A stretch of DNA of 64,000 bases. Source: Coniella vitis (Eukaryota; Ascomycota; Sordariomycetes; Diaporthales; Schizoparmaceae). The position numbers and the translations under genes were made by a program. A model generated the notes under the pieces. That model saw nothing but the letters and a program-made list of their open reading frames with translations. It searched no databases and was not told the origin of the DNA. Shown piece after piece: positions 46,805 to 57,711 of the stretch (positions are counted from its first letter, which is position 1; the number at the start of each line of letters is the position of its first letter). Location of the stretch: NCBI GenBank assembly GCA_011317545.1, contig WUJK01000011.1, forward strand, positions 945,501 to 1,009,500, read 5' to 3'.

Positions 46805-49018
46805 TATGAGGCGTATACTATGTAGGTTGAACTTCATGGTGCTTTCACACACACACACACATATATATATATATAACGATGGGTCACAATCACGCGGTAT
46901 AAAAAGAGCTATTAATAGACGCCTCTCACATTTCATATATGAAGGGGTACTCAGGGACCGGAAGCAGACGGGGCACACGCCAAAAAGGTTAAAACACATC
47001 CCCGCTATTGTCTCCATCGCGATCGTGCCATTTGATGGGCATTCACCAAGAGCCGGGGAAAGGCTACCGTCTTTTGTTCAATATCGCTACTACGAACTCC
47101 GCATTGCCGCACCACAGTTCTCATCTATAAGATTGGGCATACGCAAAAGCTGCTCCACCGACCAAACCCAGACTTGCATAAAAGTCCCCTTTACATACTT
47201 TGAGGACTGGATTTTGGCACAACATAAGGTTGTAAAGGAACACAACATAAAAAGGGCCAGGAGTCCAGCCCAGCCCAGCCCGGCCCAGCAGCCCAGCAGC
47301 CAGCCAGCCGCGAATCAGGGAACGTGAAATCAATTTCATTCTCCCCCTGCGTTTTGGGGGGGGGCGCGCTTTTCCCAAACTTCTTTGTAAATGCACATAG
47401 TATATTGCACCGTCTCCACCCAGGAGGAAGCGGTGTAAGGGTTTGGGCGAAACATGACAAGCTGAATGATGGGAGTGCTTTCACAACACACAAAGAGCAC
47501 AGTGTCTCTGACCCACTTGCGCCTGGGCCTTTGCAGCCAACTCCTCACTTGCGCGGGAGGTGAGATGGTACCTACAGTAGCCTGCATTCTTTTCTCGCTA
47601 CGGGGACACGATAGGAAGATAGGCGTCCATCCATCCATTCCATGGAAGGAGAAGGGGGAAAAGAAGAAACAAGGCGTAGCCAAAGGGACGGTATGCAAGC
47701 CAGACACGGAGAGTTCTTAGTTGCGCCATCCTATCGATCCACATACTCGTGACACGCAACGTAGATAATTGCAAGTCGCTCTCGCTTGTGGTTTCTAGTA
47801 CGGGGCCAAGGGGATGGAAGGAGTGGCAGACTTCCTACTGGAGCTTGGCTGGATTCTTGGTTTCTCTTCCTGTTTACGTATTAACCGTTGGCGAAAGAGG
47901 CGGTAGATGATGCTATAGGATATGAAAATTATTCTTTTGCAATATTCTCCTATGCTTGCAAGCATGCATGGCTGCACAGTCAGGCAGCATGGTGTTCGCC
48001 ATAGCATGGGATGGGAGAATGCCCAGTCTTTGACATGGTGAATGAATGGATGGACGGCAGCTCCTCTCCTGATTTTCAATATCCGTTTTGGGTTCCCTCC
48101 TCCCCTGCCTTATAGTTTTGGTTCAAAATGAAGTCCTATCGTTCATTTCTCGATCTTTTCCCCTACTTTATCTCTCCTTCTCCTCACTTATCGTCTGTCC
48201 CCTCCTGCAATATCGATCTCCAATGCTTCATCCTTAATAATCTTCCGCACGGATCAAAGGCTTCTCCCCCCCACCGCCAAGAAACGTGGAAGTAGCACAA
48301 ACCAACAAGACGCGGTGACCTGAAGAACAGACTCCTATAGGTACTCCTTACTTGGTTGTTCAGTGACTTGGGCACCGGCCGTCATTCGCAAGCAGCGGAT
48401 CGTATTTGCCGTGATAATTGGCCATTTTTGTGACGGTTTTTTTTTTTTTGTTTTTGGCACAGTCACATTGGGCAAGCAAGCGAGCGAGCAAAAGAGAGAG
48501 AAGGATTATTGCTTTCACCAAGACTAAACTACGACAAACATCCTTCATCGTTTCAAGCGTTCCAGGTCTCGGGTCCGTGTGTTCGTTCTTGGTGTCCTGT
48601 TTTGTTTCGGCCAATACCCATCTTCCCAAAGAGCAACGGGCGTTTCTCAAGGCAGTGGACTTTCTCTTCCCTTCCTACCGGACTTGTTTTAGGGATTGAT
48701 TGGGTTCATTTATTTATTTACTTTCACGTTTTTGATGTTGATTTCTCGACGGGAACTGTCAGTCCTGTGAAACTGGGCCTGAAATGAACTTAAGGCTGCT
48801 TGTTGGGAACCGTCGCTGAAGATCAATCAACCTCTCAACCTACTTGCGACGCACCATATCCAATCGTTCTAATCCGATCTCATATCCTCCCCTCTCACAT
48901 GGACATTATCCTCGCATTGCAATCCACCAAGCACACATAAACCGAAAACACAAACAACGCGAAAAGTCTACCCATTCAAACAACGACCTTCGTTCCCGAC
49001 AGCATCATCCTCCGCATC
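46805..49018. other. intergenic, 2.2 kb
   Basis: No gene is supported. It holds a (CA)n(TA)n microsatellite at 46846-46876, a motif copy at 46817-46824, a CAGCC-rich repeat at about 47264-47309, a G-run near 47357 and a T-run near 48437. Frames at 46806-47327 (+) and 48184-48650 (-) lack domains. The end, with CA-rich sequence near 48840-49000, is the probable leader of the next gene. Confidence 0.4.
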
Positions 49019-50493
49019 ATGTCCGCCACAGCATTCTTCTTTGAGCCCGAGCCCGGCTTCCCAGCCGACTATCCGCTCATGCAACCCGCAGGCTTCAAGC
49101 GCGGCTGGACGTTTCAACGACCGAACCCGTCCATTTCCTCCTCCTCTGGTCTCACAACTGGTGGGTTGTATGCTGGCCAACAACAACAACAACAACAACA
49201 ACCACCACTACAGCCGCCGCAACGACGCCGACAATATCCCAGGCGGCCAGCTCGGTTGTCGGAAGTGGCCCCGCTGTCCCCCAAGTCGAGGCTGGTGCGG
49301 ATTGCGCTCGAGGACGAGTCGCATCCTTGCACGCCGCGGACGCCGCTTTTTTGTTCACTGCCTGACGCAGACGGGCATGTGGATGGGGATGCGGGGGTGG
49401 AAAAGAATGGAAGGGACGGGGGAAAGGAAGGGGTTGTGAGTCAAGATGAAAATGAGGTAGGGGAAAAAGGACAAGAAGGAGAAGATGGAGACAGAAACGC
49501 AAGAACCGGTTCGTCGCTTTCCATGTCTTTTGCTTTGAGCAATGGTACGTATAGCTTTTCTTAGTCCCCCCCCCCTTCCCCTTTCTTTTTCCTATCAGCA
49601 TATCAGGGAGGGCATGTATAAAGACTGACTTGGATTACCCAATGGCAATAGAAACCAGAATAAGCAGCAGGAGCAGCCTGTGTCCGCTAGGAGAACGCCC
49701 TGCTCGTTTCAAGGGGGGCAAAGCCTCGGACGGAGATTGCTACGCCTGTACATACAACAATGACAACTGCCTTGGAGACGAAGAAGAAGAAGAGGTGGAT
49801 CCTCTGCAAAACTACGAAGACGACTATGGCGACGAGGACGACTTCCTCTACGGCGACGACTACGATGAGGAAGAAGCGGACGACTTTGATTTTGCCGAGT
49901 ATGGTGAAATCGAGGGCGATGGCGGGTACTACGACAATCAGAACACCAACAACACCACCACCACCACCAACAACGACAGCAACAAGTACTATCAAGACGG
50001 ATCACACACACAAGACCACGACGGCAATGACAATATATCTCAATCCCAGCCGTTCTCCGAATGCTACAGCTGCGGCTCGCCATGCGAGCACCCCAGCACG
50101 ACCACCACACCACCGCCGTTGGGGGAGAGCCAGCATTACTTCATCGATGTGCACGATGGCTTGCGACGCAAAGCGGCGTACTTGTTTTGTTGGAAGTGCG
50201 TGGCTGTGTTCCTGTCGCAGATGCATCAGCGGGTGCCGCGGCCCGGCTGTGGGCCTTGTTCGTCGTTCAGTGGACCCGAAAGGAGTCGAGGCTGCCGTGA
50301 GAGTGCCAGTGGGAGTGAGAGTCTGAGTGCTTCAAGCGTGAGTGCCGGGCGACGCAGCCAGGGGAGAATGCGTGGAAGGAGAAGCGACGTGGAGGGCAAC
50401 GGCAGGAGGAGGACTGGCATTGTCAGTGCTGCCACTGGGCAAGAGGAACCTCGTCAGGGCCAGTGCGGTCTGTTGCCAGAGACGTCAGGTTGA
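49019..50493 (+). CDS. hypothetical acidic protein with Cys pairs
   Basis: Two exons (49019-49544, 49652-50493), with a 107-base intron (donor GTACGT, acceptor AATAG) joined in frame, give 455 residues. I do not recognise it. The N-terminus MSATAFFFEPEPGFPADYP leads into Pro-rich sequence, a poly-Gln run and an RRRQYPRRPARLSEVAPLSPKSRLV block. The middle is extremely acidic (a run of Asp/Glu/Tyr, about residues 225-260), then Asn/Thr-rich. Cysteine pairs occur at CYACTYNNDNC, CYSCGSPCEH, FCWKC and CGPC, which could bind metal. The C-terminus is basic and Ser/Arg-rich. The region after CEH (HYFIDVHDGLRRKAAYLFCWKC) is the most ordered-looking part and the best probe for homologues. Confidence 0.6.
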
Positions 50494-51584
50494 CACTGCG
50501 CAGTGAGTGAGTGAGTCCAGGCTTGTCACCGATCATGATAATGTGAGATGCGATGAACTTGATGATTATACTTTGAGGTGTTAAATGGCCATGAATGGTT
50601 TTGCTTTTGGTGGATAATACAATCAATTTGATAGCGCTCTACTGTTTTTCTTTTCTTTTCTTTTGGGTCGCTGAGAGTGTGCAAGAGTTAAGACTATAAC
50701 GAAACGCTTAGAATGACTTCATGGGACGAGAGCCTCGTGATACCCGTTGAGAATAATCTTTGGCTGTATTGGTTTTATATTGAAGAGGACGGCTGTCGTC
50801 GTGATGTGTACCCAAGTACTAATGTACTAAAGTACTCACTCGCATACTATGTATCTGCACACCTAGGAAGGTCCGAGACTCGAGGCAGGAGCCATCGCAG
50901 AAAAGAGATGGCGCGTTTCCAAGAAGGAACCACCTGAAGACTTGGCTAGCGCCGCCGCTATCAGTTCAAATTCGGAGACATCTTCAATCGCTTGATGCTT
51001 GCTTTCCGCTCCCCGCTCCCCGCTCTGCCCTGCCTTTCCAACCGACTACGTCCATTAACAGCAGCCACAGCAGCCTTGAGAAGGGCGTCAGCAAGTGGCT
51101 TGCCGTCCTCTTGATCCCTAGCCCAGAAATTCAGCATTCAATTGTGACCAATCCGTGACACGTCTCCGGCTTCCCGGAGATGGGCGGCGATAGCGGCACA
51201 AGCCGCAAGAGACAGCTCAGTCGTGAGACCTGAAACGGGCGCGCCAGCGAGGATCCCTCATACGCCATAAACGGCTGGCATGGCATGGCATGGCATGGCC
51301 TGGCCCGGCGCTGCTGATCACATCACATCAAACCAAGCAGAGGCAGCCGAGCTGTTGCCGGGCTGATGTCGCAACGGCCCGCCACAGCACCTGGTCCTGG
51401 TCCTTATCTGGGGCCCCGCAGCACAGCAAGAAGAAGGCTTTCAGAGTCAAGCCAGACGGAATCCTTCGCTTCTTATTTACATATAAGGCACCGACCCTCC
51501 CGGCTGTCCCTGCCTGCTCTTCGCCAGGACATCCAGCCAGAACACACACACACACACCCCCCCGAGGGCGTCAATCCCGCAGCC
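50494..51584. other. intergenic: promoter of amidohydrolase gene
   Basis: It contains motif copy 50846-50853 (about 735 bp before the start), the pentamer repeat at 51276-51300, and a CA/C-rich run right before the start codon. An in-frame ATG at 51366 would add 73 residues to the amidohydrolase. Confidence 0.5.
51276..51300. repeat. (TGGCA)5 pentamer tandem repeat
   Basis: Five near-perfect TGGCA units lie about 285 bp upstream of the amidohydrolase start. Confidence 0.85.
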
Positions 51585-54500
51585 ATGGACGCGGAAAAGA
51601 ACGCTCTGCCGCCCTACAGCGCGGTGGCTGGAGCTCACGATGTCCCCCAGTGGCACCACCAGCAAGGACGGCGCCCTATCCGCCGCTCGAGGGCCCTGCG
51701 CCTGGCTGTCATATCTTTTCTGGCCTTCATTGTCTACGCCCAGTGGAAGCAAATCCCTGTCTCGCCAGCAGGGGCACCGCACAACAACGACCGCGGCCAC
51801 CATCACCCAGGCCACCATCCTACCGTCACTCGCCATGGCCTCTCCTTTGCCAAGCTGCGTGACAACCTCGACACTTGCGCTAAGCTGCGCTCCAAGCCGC
51901 AGGACCCCATTGGACTCGGCCGTGACCGCAACGCCCGCTACATTGACGGCCACAAGCCCACGCTCATTCGCAACGCAACTGTCTGGGTTGGCGAGCCTTC
52001 GGAAGGCACTTTGCCGCAAGAGGCCCGCAATGGAACTGGCTGGCAGTGGATCACCTCGGACGTCTTTGTGGAATACGGCCTGATCAAGCAGGTTGCGCGC
52101 GACATTGACGCCTCCAGCCTGCCCCAGGACACGATTGTGTGGGATGCACAGGGCCGCCAGCTCACCTCCGGTATCATTGATATGCACAGTCATGCGGGTG
52201 TCGACCCGCTGCCTACGCTGGATGGCAACGAAGACACCAACGAGATGTCGTCTGATACTACGCCCTATGTGCGTTCTATTGATGGCATCAAGCCCAACGA
52301 TCAGCAAATTCAAGTCGTCAAGTCGGGCGGCGTGACGACAAGCCTGGTATTGCCCGGGTCGGGAAACAACATTGGCGGTGAAGCATACGTGGTCAAGCTC
52401 GCTGTCGGTGCGCCCGACGGCCGCCGCGAGATCAGTGCAACCGATATGCTGGCTGACCCGGAACGCAACTGGCGCTACATGAAGATGGCATGCGGCGAGA
52501 ACGCCAAGCGCATCTACGGCCGTGTTGGGTTACAGGGTCCCGTAAGCCGGCTGGGTGAATCATGGGAGTTTCGCCATGCTTTTGAGCAAGCTGCGCGCCT
52601 CAACAGTGAGCAGGATGACTGGTGTGATAATGCTGATGCCATTGGTCTCGAGAATGTCAAGTCATACCTCCGCCAGGAGCTGGAATGGGAGTCCTTGGGT
52701 GCTGCTCTCCGTGGGCAGGTGCACATTAACACCCACTGCTACACCATTCCCGACCTCGAAGCTATGGTGGACCACACCAACGAGTTCAAATTTCCCGTTC
52801 GGGCTTTCCACCACGCTCATCAGACCTTCCTGGTGCCAGAAGTGAGTATACAAATGCCCATATCTAGAGGGCCGCGGGTCTTGTTCCTCGTCACGAACAC
52901 CAGCTAACAGCCAATCCAGATCTTGAAGCGCACCTGGGGTGGCCGAGCACCAGCTTCGGCCATTTTTGCCACAAACATGTACTACAAAGCCGAGGCTTAT
53001 ATTGGATCCGAGTATGCGGGCAAGATTCTGTATGAGAATGGTTTGACTCCCGTCTATGTCTCGGACAATCCGGTCATCAACGCCCAGCATGTTCTCTTTG
53101 AGGCTGCTAAAGGCTACAAGTTTGGATTGCCTTATCACGCTGCCTTGTCGGCTGTGACTTCTGAGCCCGCCGAACTCCTGGGGCTGGGTAACCGGCTGGG
53201 CAAGATCAAGCCGGGCTACGATGCCGATATTGTGGTCTGGGACTCGGACCCGCTGAGCGTCGGCGCCACGCCTGTACAGGTCTGGATTGACGGCACGGCA
53301 CAGTACGACGACCCATTCGAGCTGCGCAAGCCTGTGGCCACTCCTATTGTGCCGGATCTTGGCCTCAATTCAACACACGAGGAGGTCGCGCAACTGGATA
53401 ACGTTGTCTTCACCGGCGTGGCCAAGGCCCTCCTCAATGACGGATTTAAGTTTGACGGAGCCTCAGAATCACCATTCAGTGTCGTCGTTTCCCAGGGCAA
53501 GATCGCCTGCGTAGGTGTTTGCAGCACCGAAGCGACCGCTGCCACGGCCGCTGGAGCCAAGACCGTCCATGTGCGGAACGGCTACCTCACGCACTCTTTC
53601 ACCGCCTTTGGCTCTTTGCTGGGTCTACGCGAGATTGATGCCGAATCCTCCACCGATGACGGCGACAGCTCCAAGGTCTTCAGCCGTGCGTTTGATGGAC
53701 TGGCCCTCGACACCAAAAAGATACACGTGGCTCACGAATATGCGATTACAAGGGCCATTACTGCCCCTAAATTCGGTGGCGGATCAAGTGGTGCTCGCAA
53801 GGGCGTTAGTGTGGGTTTTGCCACAGGAGCCAAGACTGCTCTGCAACCCGGTGCCGTTTGGGCTGACGATGTTGCCGTCCACTACACGCTCACGTACTCG
53901 GCAAAGCGTGATGATACACCGTCCCTGTCGAGCGCTGTCGGGGCTCTGCGCCGCAAGCTTCTTAAGGCTGTCACATCCAAGGAGGCTATCACGGACGCAT
54001 ACTCAGAGGAGGCATACTTGAAGAAGGTTGTTGCAGGTGGTGTACCGCTCGTTATTACAGTGCACTCGGCAGACACCATTTCTGCTATTCTGGCTGTCAA
54101 GAAGACCGTCGAGACCGAAATTAGCGCACAGTCAGCAACAAATGCATCCGCAACGATCCGCTTGGCCCTGATTGGCGGCGCCGAGTCGTACCTCGTTGCG
54201 AATGAGCTCGCGGCTGCGGGTGTTGGCGTTGTCTTGACACCAGCCCAAAGCTATGCAACGACATGGGAGCAGCGTCGCGCCTTGTCGGGAGCACCACTCA
54301 CAAACGGCACTGCTATCGATAGACTTACCCAGGCGGGCGTCGTGACAGCTCTCGGGCTTGAAGAAGACTGGGTTGTTCGGGACCTTGCTCTCCAGGCTGG
54401 CGTTGCGTATCAGAACGGTGAGGGCCGACTCAGCGAGCAGGATGCCCTCGACCTAATTTCCACCAATGTGTACAAAATACTGGGCATCGAAGCGGCAGAG

Positions 54501-54608
54501 TCCCAGGCTAAAGGGCATTTTGCAGTGTTTGAAGGCAGTCCGCTCGAGATTGGATCGCGGATCAAGGCTGTGGGCGATGGATTGGGCAGCGTGTCTATCT
54601 ATGAGTAG
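51585..54608 (+). CDS. membrane-anchored tandem amidohydrolase
   Basis: Two exons (51585-52841, 52920-54608) give 981 residues. A single hydrophobic helix at about residues 38-52 after RRPIRRSR predicts a type II membrane anchor with the enzyme outside or in the lumen. The first unit (about 120-570) is an imidazolonepropionase-like amidohydrolase: metal motif GIIDMHSH (His201, His203), HINTHCYTIPD, FHHAHQ, VSDNPVINAQH, and the C-terminal signature GKIKPGYDADIVVWDSDPL. The second unit (about 580-981) repeats the fold (VVFTGVAKALL, VVVSQGKIACVG, then LVITVHSADTISAIL and the late LISTNVYKILGIEA). Its HxH is lost (NGYLTHSFTAFGS), so it is probably non-catalytic. The substrate is unknown. The start at 51585 was chosen for the membrane-protein N-terminus MDAEKNALPPY. 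Confidence 0.85.
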
Positions 54609-55250
54609 GCTGATTTGTTTGGACAAGAAAATCCTCGAGGATGAGCTCATAGAACATCTTAAAGCTAGGAGTGTTTTAGGCATCCGAAACATATCAAATG
54701 CCATGGCTCTAAAAGAGGCATGAAAAGTAAGCCATTGTACAAACTATTTTGTCGCGGAGTGACATGCATCTTTGATTATGCTCTTCCTACTTGCCTTTCT
54801 CTGCCACAATTTCCAGGAGATGTGTCCTTCTTATAAGTGCGTGACGGAAAGTATGGGGGATATGTTTGTGGAAATACTTTGTTCAGCGGTGCAGTTCGGT
54901 CTTTCCGGACATCCGGTGTGCTACGCCGATCGACAGAGGCTCACTCTCGGTCCCGAATGGTCAGACAATCCCGAGCACTTATACTACGCTTGCCTTGCCC
55001 CAAAGGATGAAACAGTAATCATCGTCAGTATATCAGTGCTCATGAGGTTGTATAGACACCTAGCCAGAACCACCGCTGCGACTTCGCAGACTTGCAACAA
55101 CAACAACAAAAGCCCATACCAAAGAAGAAACGCAGAGCAAAAGAACCATCCGCACCCACACCCACACCCACAAACGCAGCAAACATCAAGTGTCGGTATT
55201 CTTTTGCGAACAAACCCCCTTGTCGAACCTAGATTTTCGACCCCATCCCC
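54609..55250. other. intergenic
   Basis: 3' flank of the amidohydrolase and promoter of the next gene. It contains an (AAC)n stretch near 55097-55110 and a CCCACA repeat near 55150-55170. No gene is seen. Confidence 0.5.
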
Positions 55251-56721
55251 ATGATGGCTCTTTCATGCCCCTTCACAGCAGCAGCAGCTGCTGCTGCTGC
55301 CGGAGGCGGTGCCATCAACAACAGCTTCCGCGGCCCTCCCTTGCCACTCGTCCTCGTGCCCCTCGTCATCCAGCTTGTCCGCGCGAGTCGCGATCCCAGA
55401 TTAACTGCGTACCTCACGCGGCTCGTTTCCCAAGACAGCGAGGGCGGACCGGCGGTGGCGGCGGCCGCCATCGCCGCCAACGCGCACGTGCTTGCGCAGT
55501 ATGCGCTGTCCAAGGTGCCTGCCAAGGTGCTGTACTGGTTTACAGCCAGGGTGCTGAATCTACCCGCCAGCGTGGCGATGCAAACGACGGAATTCCTCAC
55601 GCAGAGTGGGGGCCGGCTTGATGGGATAGAGGAGGCGGGCGTGGGCGCTCCTCCTCCTCCAGCCCTGGCAGGCAACCAGCTGGCAATGGTGACGGCAGGG
55701 CCGTTGCCGTCGGACACGGCCGTCTTGGAAACGACTACTACTACTACCGCGGACGCGGCGGATCTGGAGCGCAGGCTGGCGAGGCTGGAGGCGCAGTACC
55801 GCGGTTTGCTGGAGCAGCAGGGAGAACGTGGCGCGGTGGCGTCGGCGTCGGCGCCGTCTTCGCTCTCGTCCTCGTCCTCGTTCTCGTCCTCGTTCTCATC
55901 ATTGCGGCTTCCAGGGTGTGCAAGTGATGAGGCGGCCTTTTCTATTGCGGTATGTAATGGGGGCTGCAACCCTTTTTTCCTGTTCAAGGAATCGGTAAAA
56001 ATGACTCGGTGTATTTTTTTTTTTTTTTCTTTCTCCCTTCATGAGTATAATATTCTAACAGTTCTTGCGTGTGGGTTTTATGATCAAATAGCAGGGGCTA
56101 CCGGTACCGATTCCACTGTCTGAAGATGCCGTGGGTTCATCGGTGCAGCTCGTTAAGATAAACGGCGGCGGTGGCGGCTGCGGCGACGAGCAGGAGGTTG
56201 TCGTCGTTGTTGATGGTGGTGGTGGTGATGTGTCTGCTTCTTGTGCTAGGACTCCAGCTACTTCTCGGTTGTACAATCCAACGACAACAACGACGACAAC
56301 AAGAGCAGCAGTATTGGCCTCTCAAGGAGGTGGAGATCCCTTTGAAGCGTCGTCTACGCCTCAATTACAAGAAATTGGACTTCGTATGTATCTCTTTGTT
56401 TCTTCTCTTTCTTTCTTCTCTTTTCTTCTCCCCCCCTCCCTCTCCTTTCTTTCACCCCGACACCTATGCTTTCTACGTAACAATCCCCCATCAATCTATC
56501 CGTTTTTTTTTTTTAAAAAAAAAGAAAGAAAAAAAAAACACCAATAGCTAATCGAACGATAAAAAAAATACACAGGCCTAGGTCGGATTCTCCTCGAATG
56601 GGCCGGCGACACAGTAAAGCAATCCCTTGTAGCCGCTGCCGCCAAGTCCACTGCGAACCAGGCCGTCGTTGGCGCGGGGGTCGATCTTGCAGGGCGTCTT
56701 GTGGATGCGATTGTGATCTAA
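55251..56721 (+). CDS. hypothetical protein, three exons
   Basis: Exons 55251-55949, 56092-56383 and 56576-56721 keep one frame and give 378 residues ending GRLVDAIVI. Not recognised. An Ala/Gly-rich N-terminus leads to a hydrophobic stretch PPLPLVLVPLVIQLVRAS (about 31-48). Next is a conserved-looking helical part (RDPRLTAYLTRLV; LSKVPAKVLYWFTARVLNLP), then a coiled coil LERRLARLEAQYRGLLEQQ, Ser runs and a Gly/Val-rich middle. The last exon (LLEWAGDTVKQSLVAAAAK, then AVVGAGVDLAGRLVDA) is an amphipathic helix region. The exon 2 acceptor is a tandem NAGNAG (tagcag at 56089-56094), so isoforms with and without one Gln are possible. Splice sites are canonical, but the exon 1 end has an alternative GTGTGC donor about 30 bases earlier. 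Confidence 0.55.
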
Positions 56722-57711
56722 AGCCATTAATTGGTGAGGGGCTGTGGAATGAATGCTCATGATGATAAAATGCCACGATACGACTGTTTTCTGATACTTG
56801 GGAGGAACAGAGGCATGGGTGAAGAAAGAAAGAGAGAGAGAAAAAAAGAAGAAGAAGAAGGAGGTCAAATCAGGCTGGATAGCGCAACATGCCAACCGAA
56901 TCGGTGAGCGTGGTATATCTTGCCAAGGAAAGAAAAGCAGTGTTGTTTTTGCAGCATGCCCGATGGCGTGATGAGGGACGGCCGAGCAGGCACGAGGACA
57001 AGTTCTGGTCGGGCAGCCAATATGCGAGAGTAAAGAGGAAACCTTGAGCGAAGATGTGGCGAATGCCAGGCGACGAACTGATGGAACTCGGTTCACGATA
57101 CTGATGCTAGACAATTCGTTACTGACCATGATAGCCTCGGGGAGAGAGAGAGAGAGAGTAGCATCACAGAACGATGAACATATTGTTAGCAGACTTGTAT
57201 GCATTGCAACGGCAAAAGAATGCGACTCATTTTCTCTATTTTCCACCACTATCTCTTTCGACTGCCCCGAAACGTCTTCATGACATCCAAACATTCGTCT
57301 TGGACGGCTTGACCGAATACTTCGAAACATACCATTCGTGCCCAATTAATCTCAACGCCCTCCCGCCTATTCTCCTGTCGGGGGTCATCATCACCACCTG
57401 TTCGACCAGATTCCTTCTTCGGATATCCAAGAATAACGACAATGCCAAAAGCCCGGATTATCGGGAGAAGAAGGAAAATAACAAGAAACAAGAAAGAATT
57501 AATAGAAAAAAGCATAAACGCAAGCTATGCCAAAGGTATCAATGCAACTTTTGTACGGCAGACAGCACAAAGAGAAAATATGCAAGTCAAAGAGTCCAAC
57601 CCATCCCACAGCTCCAAAATCCTTATCTCCATTTGTAAAAGCAGGTCGACATCCGGACAAATTGAAGATTAAAAAAAAACAGAAGGAACAAAAGCAAAAC
57701 CTCTAGCGATA
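56722..57711. other. convergent intergenic region
   Basis: 3' flanks of the hypothetical gene (+) and the Rho-like fusion gene (-). Purine-rich tracts occur near 56819-56862 and 57133-57160. Frames on both strands, including 56578-57345 (-), have no domain. Confidence 0.45.

Noticed and set aside
46806..47327. 173-codon ORF after the MFS gene
   Set aside because: It starts in 3' UTR and passes through a CA/TA microsatellite and a CAGCC repeat.
48184..48650. possible small spliced minus-strand gene beginning MANYHGKYD
   Set aside because: The ATG context is good but no convincing downstream exon or family match was found.
56578..57345. 255-codon minus-strand ORF
   Set aside because: It overlaps the last exon of the gene at 55251-56721 and contains Phe/Ser/Leu runs from simple sequence.
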